Notes: generated from the sequence alone by a model not told the origin. 64,000 bases of DNA from Bactericera cockerelli (GCA_024516035.1 CM044956.1:2749501-2813500); one strand, 5' to 3'. Shown: positions 34,561 through 38,055, counted from the stretch's first letter. Program-made: numbers and translations.

Positions 34561-36416
34561 GCCAAAATTTCTCGAGCGAGACTGTCATAGAACGCTTGAA
34601 GGAGATGTCATTAGAGTAGACATGATGAGATCTCGTATTGATGCTGCTAACATTAAATTCAGAAACACGCCTGGAGCAATACATTAATTTTCACATTTCT
34701 TTTTGGTATGGGAATGGAGTGAGTGCTTTATGTAATTCCTCTGTTGTAAAGAGTACACGAATAGCTCAGTGGTTGAGCACTCGCTTGCCATGCGGAACGT
34801 CCCGGGTTCGAGCCCACGCGTCGACAAAAATTTGTATTAAAAATTTGGTTACAGTTCTTTGTAAGGGATATCTTCCGGTGCGCTCGTGTTGACCAAGCAC
34901 CTAAATGGGAAGTACTGTTTCACTTCTCGCCCATCAGAGGGGAGGCACAATACGGAATGGGCAGGCTACAACACAGACCACAAGCGTCAGTAGTTCTTGT
35001 TTCATGGCTACGAAAAAAAAGACTGTGAAACACTCATCTTTTTTTTAAAACTTAGTTTTATATATATTATCAACTAAAGTTATCATATTTGTGTTAATCA
35101 CTTTCGTGATATCACAACTGCTCAAACTCGTTTTACTAAAACTACGCTGAAACTGGATTTTGAACCAACGACCTCCAGTTTACAAGTTCACCATCCTGTG
35201 GAGTGCAAGTCGAGGTGACGACTATAAATAAATAAAAGTGAAGTTTCAATATGTAGGTATAACAGACTTCCTTGAATGAAATTTCATTTTCGCGGATTTA
35301 ATGAAATCGTAGCTTTCCAGTAAACGCCTGTTGAGGATAGACTGTTAATCTAAGCAGTATTTATACTACTGAGATTAATAGACTCTAGGTGCATGAAGAG
35401 TACAAGGAGGATACTTGGAGAGGCTAATTTCAACAGTTTCCTGTTGCCGATTGGGTCACCACATCCCTACGGAAAATAGAAGGGTTACCTCTAAATGGTT
35501 CTATATATTTCTGCGTCAAAGGACTCCAAAGGAGCTTTGTTCCTCTGAGAAAACAAACTGTATACTCACGGAAGTGAAAGAAAATAAGAAAAAAAAGTCA
35601 TTCCCATTTTAATGAGAATGTCTGCTTTGTTCGATTTCAGTAGAAGTACAATTTAATTGAGACCTTTTGTATTATTGCTTCCAGTTTTACGAATCTGATT
35701 GCAAAAATAGACTGGAAATACAAAACAATGTAATCATTTTTTTTTTTAAATAAAAGCTCAATTGCATTATTAAGCTACTTGAAGAATACCTATTACCTGC
35801 CTAACCTTTTATATTTTCATGTCTCAAATGGATATAAATGGAAATAAGTTACGTAGAGGTTGTTTTGTGCTTGCGCCTTATTTCTAAATCAGTATGCAAT
35901 ACGCAATACTGCACCCAACCAATTAAGAAATGTGGCATTTTTTTGTCGCGAAAGGAATAAAAAAAACACTGCCAATTATGGACACAATACTTCCTCGTGA
36001 TTGTTTTACATTGTACTCGTATACACGTGGCAATTTTGAGATTTTATACTAAATCACGTGTATCTCCAACACCGCTTTATCGACTTTTTTCAAATTATTT
36101 TTTAATGGTAGAATACTATTTTTCCTATATTCTATATTTTACAAAAAATCCTGTATCGACAAGTTAAAGACCTCATTTTTTCACTTAAAAAATAATATTT
36201 TTTTTTTTGATTTTCTTAAATATCAGAGTTCAATTATAATTATTCTGACTTGCAGGTGGGTTTCCGGACAGGGCCTCTGTAGCCAACAGAACGCGGGGTG
36301 TGTTCCAGTCCAGCTTCAGCGGCTGCCTCGCTGAGATCGCCCTGAACGACGGCCCTGGCGTGACTGACTTCAAGAGGCACAAGGGGGAAAACGTCAGGAG
36401 CTGCGCTTTGTTTTAA
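8402..36416 (+). CDS. eys: C-terminal part of an eyes shut-like EGF/laminin G protein (gene span of 7 exons)
   Basis: Exons: 8402-8614, 15472-15660, 16898-17138, 17882-18020, 24896-25071, 26983-27229 and 36256-36416, all with AG/GT borders and matching phases (1,1,1,0,1,0,1). The product reads laminin G - EGF - EGF - laminin G - stop. Eyes shut/spacemaker is a secreted proteoglycan that opens the inter-rhabdomeral space and protects mechanosensory neurons. The laminin G to EGF junction NVRDCDGTACGGDVC looks eys-like from memory. Agrin, perlecan/trol and pikachurin have similar architecture and are alternatives. The 5' exons lie outside the window. One exon carries a frame break near 17000. 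A minus-strand carboxypeptidase gene is nested in the first intron. Confidence 0.7.
9061..9126. repeat. Three tandem copies of a 23-bp unit
   Basis: The unit AACTGTACTCGTGAGTAACA plus three bases is repeated three times. Each copy contains GTGAGTAA, a splice-donor-like string. It lies in intron 1 of the eys-like gene, about 450 bases after the exon. The rest of 8615-9060 shows no gene. Confidence 0.85.
9143..9262. mobile_element. Foldback MITE copy 1 (CTCTCACTCTC family)
   Basis: Left arm CTCTCACTCTCATAATCTCC ... CCCTTTCAACTGTCACACAA; right arm, inverted, GGAGATTTGGG ... GAGAGTGGAGAGTGGAACGG. Full palindromic copies are at 13876-14027 and 10598-10725. This copy has lost the central part of its right arm. 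Confidence 0.65.
9551..9700 (+). mobile_element. tRNA-like SINE, single copy in the window
   Basis: A B-box-like GGGTTCGATCTCC follows a degenerate tRNA head, with the 3' part ending in an AATAATATAAAATAATCC tail. No second copy was noticed, so the family assignment is open. Confidence 0.45.
9701..10070 (-). promoter_or_regulatory. 3' flank of the carboxypeptidase gene with a poly(A) signal
   Basis: On the - strand AATAAA lies at 9952-9947, about 120 bases beyond the carboxypeptidase stop, a sensible distance for its polyadenylation signal. The rest of the interval is AT-rich and holds no gene. Confidence 0.5.
10071..10519 (-). CDS. Carboxypeptidase exon 4: active-site Glu and transthyretin-like domain
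   Basis: The acceptor TTTTTCAG precedes GAATGCAAG. The exon reads GMQDFNYIDTNCFELNLELS then CCKYP, the conserved CPD/CPE end of the catalytic domain, and continues through GVYGVVLNTRGRPIQKAVI and a compact beta domain (transthyretin-like) to a stop at 10071. No GPI-type hydrophobic tail is visible at the C terminus (PVPFFPSTV). Confidence 0.87.
10071..14651 (-). CDS. M14 carboxypeptidase N/E-type (CPM/CPE/CPD-like), nested gene, probably inactive
   Basis: Four exons (14651-14286, 13614-13403, 13172-12862, 10519-10071) with AG/GT borders in the - strand sense join in phase to 445 residues, the usual length of single-domain carboxypeptidases such as CPM. Order: signal peptide (MVSQFLQFFLFALILSSLFS), catalytic M14 domain, then a transthyretin-like domain from about residue 335. 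The zinc motif NVHGDETVG is present, NPDG is present, and the general-base Glu of LELSCCKYP is kept. The third zinc ligand is Gln (NLQGG instead of NLHGG) and the substrate-binding Arg after DFN is His. Active members trim C-terminal Lys/Arg from peptides. This one more likely binds or scaffolds. It lies wholly inside the first visible eys intron, on the opposite strand. Confidence 0.85.
10598..10725. mobile_element. Foldback MITE copy 2 (CTCTCACTCTC family)
   Basis: The left arm contains CCCTTTCAACCGTCACACAA and the right arm GAGTGCGTTGTATGACAGTT, facing each other around TTCTGATTGGTTC. It sits just upstream of carboxypeptidase exon 4 (in transcript sense), inside intron 3. Confidence 0.75.
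10880..10995. repeat. Dispersed repeat shared with 32155-32295
   Basis: Shared signature: ATAAACAGAGAA, then a CTGGCTTGCAG-like block, a TTTAAC/TGG block, and CAAGTTCTCA(C/T)GATGG. The two copies are about 80% similar by eye. No coding potential. Confidence 0.5.
11131..12450 (+). pseudogene. Non-LTR reverse transcriptase with in-frame internal deletion
   Basis: One open frame of 439 residues, very A-rich codons. Residues ~45-130 look like the basic linker between endonuclease and RT (EGNTWINQDIRNEIKKKKHL). Then, without the RT finger and early palm motifs, the frame jumps to GAILSPTFFNIYVNNI and the catalytic IIQYADDTLLYYT. The remainder (KYLGIHFDADMKWKSQTNYI, then AVCEQVLRYGIGTYG) is the thumb and C-terminal tail of a Jockey/CR1-like LINE. 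The endonuclease and the first catalytic Asp region are absent, so no active enzyme is expected. The 3' end runs to a (TTA)n tail near 12575. It lies in carboxypeptidase intron 3. Confidence 0.8.
12862..13172 (-). CDS. Carboxypeptidase exon 3: altered zinc-ligand region
   Basis: The acceptor TTTTTCAACAG precedes the exon and the donor GTACCT follows AAAG. It encodes RLYRNRETNSIVKFLLDENH, then PFVLSGNLQGGDIVASSPP, where the family has LHGG with a zinc-binding His. The codon here is CAG (Gln). The exon continues through PDQIISWSLAPD to YTNGFTNYW, which corresponds to the substrate-pocket loop. Confidence 0.86.
13289..13385. repeat. Direct repeat, copy 1 (partner 15262-15362)
   Basis: Both copies read GCCGAGGTGTGAAGAACGC ... 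GACAGC/AACAGC-type ... GTGTAAG(A/G)TAAC(A/G)GAAAACATAG and are about 85% alike. They lie ~1.97 kb apart in the same orientation. Confidence 0.65.
13403..13614 (-). CDS. Carboxypeptidase exon 2: NPDG segment
   Basis: Begins in phase 0 after TTGCTTCAG and ends in phase 2 before GTATTTATT. It encodes VSLIQYLVYMYKNKDERVKE, then TDVWIIPTLNPDGLSRAKEG and GEDIDTDFNHK. NPDG and DFN are standard M14 motifs. The residue after DFN, usually Arg that holds the substrate carboxylate, is His. Confidence 0.87.
13648..13842 (-). pseudogene. LINE reverse transcriptase C-terminal tail fragment
   Basis: The 64-residue frame contains RRRERPKLRWKDPVIKHMSR, NRKNVQDRTFWRHTVDDAK, the typical GRPxxRW tail of CR1/RTE-like reverse transcriptases. 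Only this tail survives. It lies in carboxypeptidase intron 1. Confidence 0.65.
13876..14027. mobile_element. Foldback MITE copy 3, full palindrome
   Basis: The arms are strongly complementary: GAAAGTACTCTCACTCTCAT ... CACACAACGCACTCTGATTG on the left and CAATCAGAGTGCGTTGTGTG ... GAGAGTGAGAGTACTTTC on the right, with a short AATTAAACGTAA centre. It is the best-preserved member of the family and lies in carboxypeptidase intron 1. Confidence 0.85.
14286..14651 (-). CDS. Carboxypeptidase exon 1: signal peptide and HxxE zinc motif
   Basis: The start is taken at the Met of MVSQFLQFFLFALILSSLFS (14651) because it opens a clean signal peptide; an in-frame Met 7 codons upstream (14672) is possible. 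The exon ends after GYALM at a strong donor (GTAAGTTG). It encodes the pro-like segment and FVANVHGDETVG with the first two zinc ligands (His and Glu of HxxE). Confidence 0.87.
14652..14775. repeat. About 2.3 tandem copies of a ~52-bp unit at the carboxypeptidase 5' end
   Basis: The block TGGCAGAATAATTGCAGACG and TTTGAAAGTGTAACAA recurs with small changes, starting immediately upstream of the carboxypeptidase start codon, so it is in its 5' UTR or promoter. Confidence 0.7.
14776..15261. other. No gene; A-tailed segment
   Basis: Contains AATAAA near 14953 followed by a 17-A run at about 14980-14996 on the + strand, which looks like the 3' end of a retroposed sequence. A 69-residue frame in front of it has no recognised motif. 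Confidence 0.45.
15262..15362. repeat. Direct repeat, copy 2 (partner 13289-13385)
   Basis: Same orientation and order as the 13.3-kb copy, ending in TGTATTTCAT(G/A)TA. Confidence 0.65.
15472..15660 (+). CDS. eys: eys-like exon: second part of a laminin G domain
   Basis: The acceptor CCCTCCGCAG and donor GTGAGTCA are strong; phase 1 at both ends. It encodes NAKRNGDMVIVRSGRVLALS, EWSRVKAGRFGRKLFLWVNG and ends SPLYLG, where the GG of the laminin G motif is split by the intron. Confidence 0.86.
15700..15890 (+). mobile_element. tRNA-derived SINE, family G
   Basis: The head CTCTGTGGCTCAGTGGTTAA and the B box GGTCCGAATCCC are tRNA-like. The body continues past GGAGGGTAAAATTC. No full second copy was found in the window; 25.08-25.15 kb has a similar head. 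Confidence 0.6.
15903..15965. repeat. Perfect 28-bp inverted repeat with 7-nt loop
   Basis: Arms 15903-15930 and 15938-15965 (CTGAAGACTTATGAACGCCG and 8 more bases) are exact complements around TTGAGTA. It lies in intron 2 of the eys-like gene. Confidence 0.9.
15966..16890. other. Intron DNA, degenerate repeat fragments only
   Basis: A fragment of the SINE B 3' part is visible on the - strand near 16545-16590 (GGAAGGTAACCACCAGGTAA). A GTGCTTATAA/TTATAAGCAC inverted repeat lies near 16670-16695. No gene. Confidence 0.5.
16898..17138 (+). CDS. eys: eys-like exon: end of laminin G and start of EGF, with a frame break
   Basis: After the acceptor TTTTAATCTAG the exon reads GGAKDLSELPAGAVSG, then LPVPMEGCIRRVQINWTPLP, and meets TGA at 17005-17007. 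The next codon register continues LNKSTILEGRNVRDCDGTAC, GGDVCLHGGSCWLDIGLEAH, CACAE and ends in phase 0 at GTGAGA. The two halves are clearly one laminin G end plus EGF, so one base is missing or extra around 16994-17006 (a C-rich stretch). Either this allele is damaged or the assembly has an indel. Confidence 0.82.
17139..17504. other. Intron DNA, no gene recognised
   Basis: Contains ends resembling the TA-flanked MITE family (ATACAGTCGATTTTGGACAC near 17331 and TAGATTTGACTGTATT near 17476), suggesting an old ~160-bp MITE. Confidence 0.45.
17505..17881 (+). repeat. ~25-bp minisatellite ending in a splice acceptor
   Basis: Degenerate units of the form TTTGCATATTTCATCAATAT plus TATGG repeat about 14 times. 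The last unit, GTATATTTCAG, is the acceptor of the 17882 exon. Several earlier units read TATTTCAG or TTTTAG as well. Confidence 0.85.
17882..18020 (+). CDS. eys: eys-like exon: end of first EGF and complete second EGF
   Basis: Starts in phase 0 (QYTGSNCE closes the first EGF with its sixth Cys) and encodes SCEEVECLHNGRC, VKEGHVAHCSCPTGWSGSFC, a complete six-Cys EGF domain. Ends in phase 1 at GTGAGTTT. Its acceptor is the last unit of a minisatellite. Confidence 0.87.
18040..18251 (-). mobile_element. tRNA-derived SINE, family B
   Basis: On the - strand the head has AGTCTAGTGGTTAACGCTCT and a B box GGTTCAAATCCC, followed by AATTTTTCGTC and the body that ends in the GGTTACCTTCCACTAAAG-type 3' region. 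This copy is followed directly by an element of family E. Confidence 0.8.
18252..18483 (+). mobile_element. Family E retroposon (GGGTGGAAGAGATTGCC type)
   Basis: The core GGGTGGAAGAGATTTGCCAC and AATAACCCCGCCCTTT is shared with 20.37 (-), 26.0, 31.68 and 51.79 kb. It is followed by AT-rich DNA and ends near TAATAAAGCATATAATAATA. It has no tRNA-like head and may be a LINE 3' end or a SINE. Confidence 0.6.
18918..19141 (-). mobile_element. tRNA-derived SINE, family B, full copy
   Basis: Complete from the (TAA)n tail at the left to the tRNA-like head at the right. On the - strand: AGTCAACTGGTTAACGCGCT, then GGTTCGAATCCCACCCAGTG, then CATGAATTTTTCCTCATTAA. It is the best-preserved B copy in the window. 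Confidence 0.85.
19142..19556. other. Intron DNA, no gene recognised
   Basis: Short frames without motifs. The run ends in a (TAT)n stretch at 19498-19515. Confidence 0.5.
19557..19695 (-). mobile_element. SINE B, 3' part only
   Basis: AAGGTAACCACCAGGCGAGG, TTTTCTACCACCTAGCCCTC-type blocks and the AAATAAACGAGGAAAAT boundary match other B copies. The tRNA-like head is missing. Confidence 0.7.
19884..20200 (+). mobile_element. tRNA-derived SINE, family D, full copy
   Basis: The head GCGATTAGCTCAGTGGATAA and B box GAGTTCGAATCCC are followed by a long body (GATAACTTCCGGTGCGCTTG, CTCGCCCATCAGAGGGGAGG, GAAACACTCATCTTT) and an (AAT)n tail. At ~310 bp it is the longest SINE family here. Further copies: 34750-35050, 54795-55255 (-), 56806-57037 (-), with fragments at 32.8 and 54.19 kb. 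Confidence 0.85.
20365..20575 (-). mobile_element. Family E retroposon, inverted copy
   Basis: The reverse complement shows GGGTGGAAGAG...GCCATGGGCAATAAACCCGCCCTTT followed by AT-rich sequence. A 23-A run at 20434-20456 interrupts it. Confidence 0.6.
20576..20837. other. Intron DNA, no gene recognised
   Basis: A single MITE-like end (TATCCAGGTTTCTCTTATA) lies at about 20650. Nothing else stands out. Confidence 0.45.
20838..21042. repeat. Tandem self-complementary hairpin units (~35 bp, about 6 copies)
   Basis: Each unit is TTTACTTTCCTTATCCTATA followed by A(A/C)(T/A)AAGGAAAGTATT, an 11-bp stem with a 6-nt loop. The last copy continues into TTGTATTC, matching the inverted single copy at 24543-24590 and the copy at 255-290. 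Confidence 0.9.
21043..21740. other. No gene recognised
   Basis: Part of the segment bounded by the inverted hairpin motifs at 21.0 and 24.57 kb. Short frames have no motif. Confidence 0.5.
21741..22252. repeat. (GA)n-rich purine tract
   Basis: About 500 bases of GA/GGGA repeats, purine on the + strand, with a CGCGGATATTAAAACGGGGG interruption near 21955 that partly duplicates the sequence at 21717. The Ser/Leu-rich minus-strand frames are artefacts of the repeat. Confidence 0.95.
22863..23160. mobile_element. Dispersed repeat R, copy 1 (interrupted by a 5S SINE)
   Basis: Matches 35960-36240 over ~275 bases (CACTGCCAATTATGGACACA, ATACTTCCTCGTGATTGTTT, GGTAGAATACTATTTTTCCT). It continues past the SINE insertion at 23171-23440 (ATCGGGTGTACCGTTCACGA). 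The terminal structure is unknown. Confidence 0.75.
23171..23440 (+). mobile_element. 5S rRNA-derived SINE, copy 2 (best preserved)
   Basis: The head GTTGAATACACCGGTTC, then ACACCGAAGTTAAGCGACAT and GACTTGGATGGGTGACC, aligns base for base with the internal promoter half of arthropod 5S rRNA, with a few differences. The body GGCTGGGTGAGGTCAATGTG ... AATGGAGGGTAAAACCCCCG ... GAAAGCGACGTTAAAACCCC ends in an A-rich tail. AAAAAATAATA on both sides is a likely target duplication. Confidence 0.82.
23826..24110. repeat. (GA)n-rich purine tract
   Basis: About 285 bases of GA repeats, purine on the + strand, with three GACAAAGTGTAGAGAGAG-type blocks that mark internal duplications of ~60 bases. Confidence 0.95.
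24543..24590 (-). repeat. Inverted copy of the hairpin motif
   Basis: The - strand reads TACTTTCCTTAGCCTATAAT then AAGGAAAGTATTGTATTCG. Together with the copies at 20838-21042 it brackets a 3.55-kb segment in inverted orientation. Confidence 0.75.
24591..24895. other. Intron DNA with a 13-A run next to the acceptor
   Basis: AAAATAAAATTTGATTTTGA followed by an A run at about 24867-24878 looks like the tail of a retroposed element. It ends 17 bases before the acceptor TTCACTTTCAG. Confidence 0.45.
24896..25071 (+). CDS. eys: eys-like exon: start of the last laminin G domain
   Basis: Phase 1 start, phase 0 end, donor GTGAGTCG. Encodes EIPQGAARFNQDSYLLIDKL, then KRALQKKRGLFVYDIHRLYV and NFSTAAPDGMLFWSSSK, the standard opening strands of laminin G (NFST..PDGMLFW). 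Confidence 0.87.
25080..25150 (+). mobile_element. tRNA-like SINE head fragment
   Basis: GAGACAGCTCAGCCTTTCAC and a B box GGGTTCAAATCACGG directly follow the eys donor (8 bases downstream). The 3' boundary is not clear. Confidence 0.45.
25151..26019. other. Intron DNA with repeat fragments
   Basis: Contains a fragment of the SINE H 5' part (ATGGATAGCGACAAGTGGCGGC near 25405), a piece of the CTCTCACTCTC MITE (25466-25500) and a short GA repeat (25568-25640). No gene. Confidence 0.5.
26020..26095 (+). mobile_element. Family E retroposon fragment
   Basis: GGGTGAAAGAGATTGCCATA followed by GGCAATAACCCCGCCCTTTG matches the E core. The 3' AT-rich part is cut off. Confidence 0.6.
26578..26785 (+). 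mobile_element. tRNA-derived SINE, family B
   Basis: The head TGGTAGTCAAGTGGTTAACG and B box GGTTCGAATCCCAC are followed by CATAAATTTTTCCTCATTAA and the TGCTTTGAGCATTAACCTCG body. It ends in (ATT)n and is followed after ~25 bases by a SINE C. Confidence 0.85.
26808..26958 (+). mobile_element. tRNA-derived SINE, family C, abutting a splice acceptor
   Basis: CCTCAGTAGCTTGATCGATG, ACTTGTAACCTGGAGG and the B box GGTTCAAGTCCC are followed by GTTTCAGCAAAGATTTAGTA and the end ATGATAACTTAA. The last eys laminin G exon begins only 24 bases later, so the branch point or upstream tract must lie in or at the SINE end. Confidence 0.85.
26983..27229 (+). CDS. eys: eys-like exon: middle of the last laminin G domain
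   Basis: Acceptor GTTGTCCCCAG, phase 0; ends in phase 1 at GTAAGTCAG. Encodes QGEYLALGLETGLLKLSWSW, the central strands WHDVSISFPDPMNITVVLDQ and ends NGKFYLG. The exon's last ten bases plus the donor are the founding unit of the minisatellite that follows. Confidence 0.88.
27220..27860 (+). repeat. 23-bp minisatellite built from an exon end and its splice donor (~20 copies)
   Basis: The unit TTCTATCTGGGTAAGTCAGT plus CAG consists of the last ten exon bases (TTCTATCTGG) and the donor GTAAGT. Variant units have GTATGT, GTACCT or GGAAGT at the donor. About 20 units are split by a family E-like insertion at 27316-27492. Confidence 0.93.
27316..27492 (-). mobile_element. Family E-like retroposon inserted in the minisatellite
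   Basis: AT-rich sequence (ATTTATTTACACTTTATTTT) then GGGGCGAAGTTAATGCCTTAGGC, the inverted and degenerate E core. It interrupts the 23-bp repeat between TTCTATTT and GTCAGTCAG, so it came after the amplification began. Confidence 0.6.
27990..28260 (+). pseudogene. LINE reverse transcriptase C-terminal tail fragment
   Basis: The + strand reads, with one stop, HMRRMDQERIPKKMFDLQ then TRPRGRHRKR and after the stop DMVRDGITLVSFHWQDVERE, the GRPRxRW tail typical of CR1/RTE-like LINEs. It follows a run of ~20 G at 27967. Confidence 0.6.
28441..29195. repeat. Two direct copies of a ~330-bp block
   Basis: Copies at 28441-28735 and 28863-29195 share long identical stretches (CTCAGAAGACTTTGTTTTCA, GGTGGGTGGGAGTACTGGAA, GCGTCCAGGAGATTCTAGAT). 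The second has a 15-bp insertion (GACTTCACTTTTCAT). The T-rich spacer 28788-28830 separates them. Both are in the hAT composite and show no coding motif. Confidence 0.9.
29265..30925. repeat. 22-bp satellite with 330-bp higher-order repeat
   Basis: About 75 units of GAATTTTGA(A/G)CATCAGCA(C/A)GTA. From 29851 a 15-unit block of exactly 330 bp repeats (29851, 30181 and 30511), and copies carry the same rare variants (TTTCGAG, TTTTGGG, CAGCACC). An earlier 199-bp block repeats at 29482 and 29681. Many units contain CACGTG. There are no spacers, so it is not a CRISPR array. Confidence 0.95.
31290..31512 (+). mobile_element. tRNA-like SINE inside the hAT end region
   Basis: The B box GGGTTCGAATCCC is at about 31460, followed by a short 3' part ending in an A run at 31505. 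It separates the inner left end at 31189 from the right end at 31631. No second copy in the window. Confidence 0.55.
31676..31895 (+). mobile_element. Family E retroposon
   Basis: GGGTTGGGTGGAAGAGATTG followed by degenerate AT-rich DNA and the end ATCTAATAAGGTGTATAATA, like the 51.79-kb copy. A 40-base internal duplication (AATTATGTTTTTATATATT) is present. Confidence 0.6.
31896..32796. other. Intron DNA, no gene recognised
   Basis: Contains the partner (32155-32295) of the 10.88-kb dispersed repeat (GACTATAAACAGAGAACAGA, CCAAGTTCTCATGATGG). The remainder has no recognised feature. Confidence 0.5.
32797..32890 (+). mobile_element. SINE D head fragment
   Basis: GAGATTAGCTCTGTGGTAAG and TTGCCATGCGGAAGGTCCCG match the SINE D head. 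The B box is disturbed (GGTCTGAACCCC) and the body is missing. Confidence 0.65.
32891..33994. other. Intron DNA, no gene recognised
   Basis: Includes a (CT)n run at 33175-33197 and CCACCCTGTATAC near 33630, which resembles the right end of the TACAGGGTG foldback family. The 107-residue frame at 33478 has no motif I know. Confidence 0.5.
33995..34559. repeat. (GA)n-rich purine tract with a 200-bp internal duplication
   Basis: Purine on the + strand. The block AAAAGGAAAGAGAGAGGGAA ... AAAGAGTGGTGGGAGAGGGA ... GAAATGAAGAAATAAAGAGA occurs twice, 200 bases apart (from ~34149 and ~34349). Confidence 0.95.
34750..35050 (+). mobile_element. tRNA-derived SINE, family D, full copy
   Basis: CGAATAGCTCAGTGGTTGAG, TTGCCATGCGGAACGTCCCG, GGTTCGAGCCC, then the D body with TCTCGCCCATCAGAGGGGAG and GTGAAACACTCATCTTT. 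A SINE C on the other strand follows immediately. Confidence 0.85.
35062..35217 (-). mobile_element. tRNA-derived SINE, family C, inverted
   Basis: The left end AAGTTATCATATTTGTGTTA is the inverted C 3' end, followed by TCACTTTCGTGATATCACAA and the B box GGTTCAAAATCC on the - strand. The head is degraded. Confidence 0.75.
35218..35959. other. Intron DNA, no gene recognised
   Basis: AT-rich, with no tandem structure or coding motif noticed. Confidence 0.5.
35960..36240. mobile_element. Dispersed repeat R, copy 2, abutting the last eys acceptor
   Basis: Matches 22863-23135 in order and orientation. It ends at TCAGAGTTCAATTATAATTA, 15 bases before the terminal exon, so the acceptor region TATTCTGACTTGCAG is practically all that separates repeat and exon. 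Confidence 0.75.
36256..36416 (+). CDS. eys: eys-like terminal exon: end of the last laminin G domain and stop
   Basis: Acceptor CTGACTTGCAG, phase 1. Encodes GGFPDRASVANRTRGVFQ, then SSFSGCLAEIALNDGPGVTD and ends GENVRSCALF, stop TAA at 36414-36416. The two Cys of the laminin G disulphide (SGCL and RSC) are present and the chain ends four residues after the last one. Confidence 0.88.
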
Positions 36417-36676
36417 GTCTGAGAAACGCTGAAATAACCTTGACACACCAATAATAACACTCTTTAGTGGAAGGTAACCACCAGACGAGGTTAATGCTCA
36501 AAGCATTTTCTACCACCTAACTCTCAGAGTCTTAATATTGTGTGGTCACAAACTCAAACTAATGAGGAAAAATTCGTGCACAGGGTAGGATTCGAAACAA
36601 CGGATCCCTACACTACCTGAATTACCAGACTAGCGTGTTAGCCACTTGACTACCAGTGGACAGACTACCTAATAAA
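36417..36676 (+). promoter_or_regulatory. 3' UTR of the eys-like gene with SINE B and a poly(A) signal
   Basis: The first AATAAA after the stop is at 36671-36676, beyond an inverted SINE B (36452-36660). If this signal is used, the mRNA 3' UTR carries the SINE in antisense. Confidence 0.5.
36452..36660 (-). mobile_element. tRNA-derived SINE, family B, inverted, in the eys 3' UTR
   Basis: TGGAAGGTAACCACCAGACG at the left and, on the - strand, a head ending GGTAGTCAAGTGGCTAACAC with a slightly altered B box (GTTTCGAATCC). Confidence 0.85.
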
Positions 36677-36734
36677 GTTGACCACCAACTTAATCAGGGG
36701 ACCTTTCCTCAACTGAATATGTCCTAAGGCTTGA

Positions 36735-36890
36735 ATTGTGAAACAGGATTAGATTTAGTAGATCTACACTTTTCCTTGACACGCCCTCTGTTGGGAATTT
36801 CAACCAATCACAGTGTATTTATATCAGCTGTTAAGTGATAGGGGCTGGGTTGTTAATCCAGATGTTTAATCCTGTTTATATTCTTGATTT
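36735..36890. mobile_element. MITE-like repeat T (GAAACAGGATTAGA ends), copy 1
   Basis: The left end TGTGAAACAGGATTAGATTT and right end TTTAATCCTGTTT are inverted. The internal block GTTGGGAATTTCAACCAATC, ACAG matches 62.35 kb. Confidence 0.6.
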
Positions 36891-37740
36891 ATACATATAT
36901 TTGATTTATTTGTATCAACAAAAAAGTGTTATTACTAAAAAATTATATTCTAGATATTTAATTTAATTCTGTTTCATATTTCGGCCTTAAAATTTTACGT
37001 TCTAGTAAAGGCAAAAAAGCATCCTGTTTCATAATTGAAAGCCTCGCTCAAAAAACGAGCATTTTTCAAAATTGTTGGGGAATCGAAAAATCACGAATCA
37101 CGTTGTCAAGCTATCTGTCATATGGTCAGTTTTCGTACACTTATAACTATCGGAGAGCCAGCGGCTCTTCACCAATGAAGCAGCATATTATTGTACGATA
37201 TCCAATGCTGTGTGGGAAAAAGCAATTTCACATTCTGCACGACATTAAAACCAAACAATTTACTAAATTTTCAAAGTCACCCTGTAGTTTTAATTAAATT
37301 TAGATTTATACAATTGTATAAATATCTGTATATTCAAGAACTTTATTAGAAATAATTATTACACTAAAAAAGATTTTATACTAAAATTGTAACCCAACCG
37401 AAACAATTGATTTGTACGTGTGCAATAAATTCACTCATTTTCTATGAGTTAGCTCTCAGCATTTTGAAATTTCCGTTTTTTTTATTTCCCTCATTTTTAC
37501 GATTTCATTCAGGTTTGTAAGCTTTAAAGACTCGTAAAAAAAGAAGAAAACACCCCGAAAATAAGAGGGGGAAGAAGCTGCACGGATTTTTAGGAGGTAA
37601 AGAAAAAAGTAGAGCGATAAAGTGTCAGAAACCTGGGACTATTCAGTCCTTGCCTTGTGGGCTGAGTTCTCCCTCAATTGTGCTGAATGGAATAAAAAAA
37701 ATAAAAATAATATAGCATATTCCGGAAGTTTCTTTAATCG
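36891..37740. other. Intergenic DNA, no gene recognised
   Basis: A frame at 37103-37297 (64 residues) precedes CACCCTGTAG, another foldback-type end. Additional CCTGTTTCATA ends of repeat T occur at 36966 and 37021. Confidence 0.5.
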
Positions 37741-37900
37741 CATTATAATAATAATAATAATAAAATTGCCTAATTTGTACTGCCCGATAAGGACTTTTAA
37801 ATTCCCATCATTCCAGCAGTAAGACCAAGACATAATTATCATTATGTGGTAAAAATCCAAAATGGGAGGATAATTTGTCATGTCCCGGTTGGGTTGTGTG
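37741..37900 (-). mobile_element. SINE A, 3' part, inverted
   Basis: An (AAT)n tail, then TACTGCCCGATAAGGACTTT, CATTCCAGCAGTAAGACC and GGATAATTTGTCATGTCCCG match SINE A inverted. The tRNA head is replaced by the following SINE C. Confidence 0.8.
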
Positions 37901-37907
37901 GTCTTTG

Positions 37908-38055
37908 CTTGGAACGATCTCAGTAGCTTGATGCATAAGGCGGCGGACTTGTAACCTGGAGGTCGGTGGTTCAAGTTCCGGTTTCAGCGTAGATGTAGGA
38001 CAGCAAGTTTGAGTAGATGTGACATCACGAAAGTGACCAACAGATGTATGATAAC
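37908..38055 (+). mobile_element. tRNA-derived SINE, family C
   Basis: ATCTCAGTAGCTTGATGCAT, AAGGCGGCGGACTTGTAACC, then GGTGGTTCAAGTTCC and the C 3' part ending AACAGATGTATGATAACTT. Confidence 0.85.
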
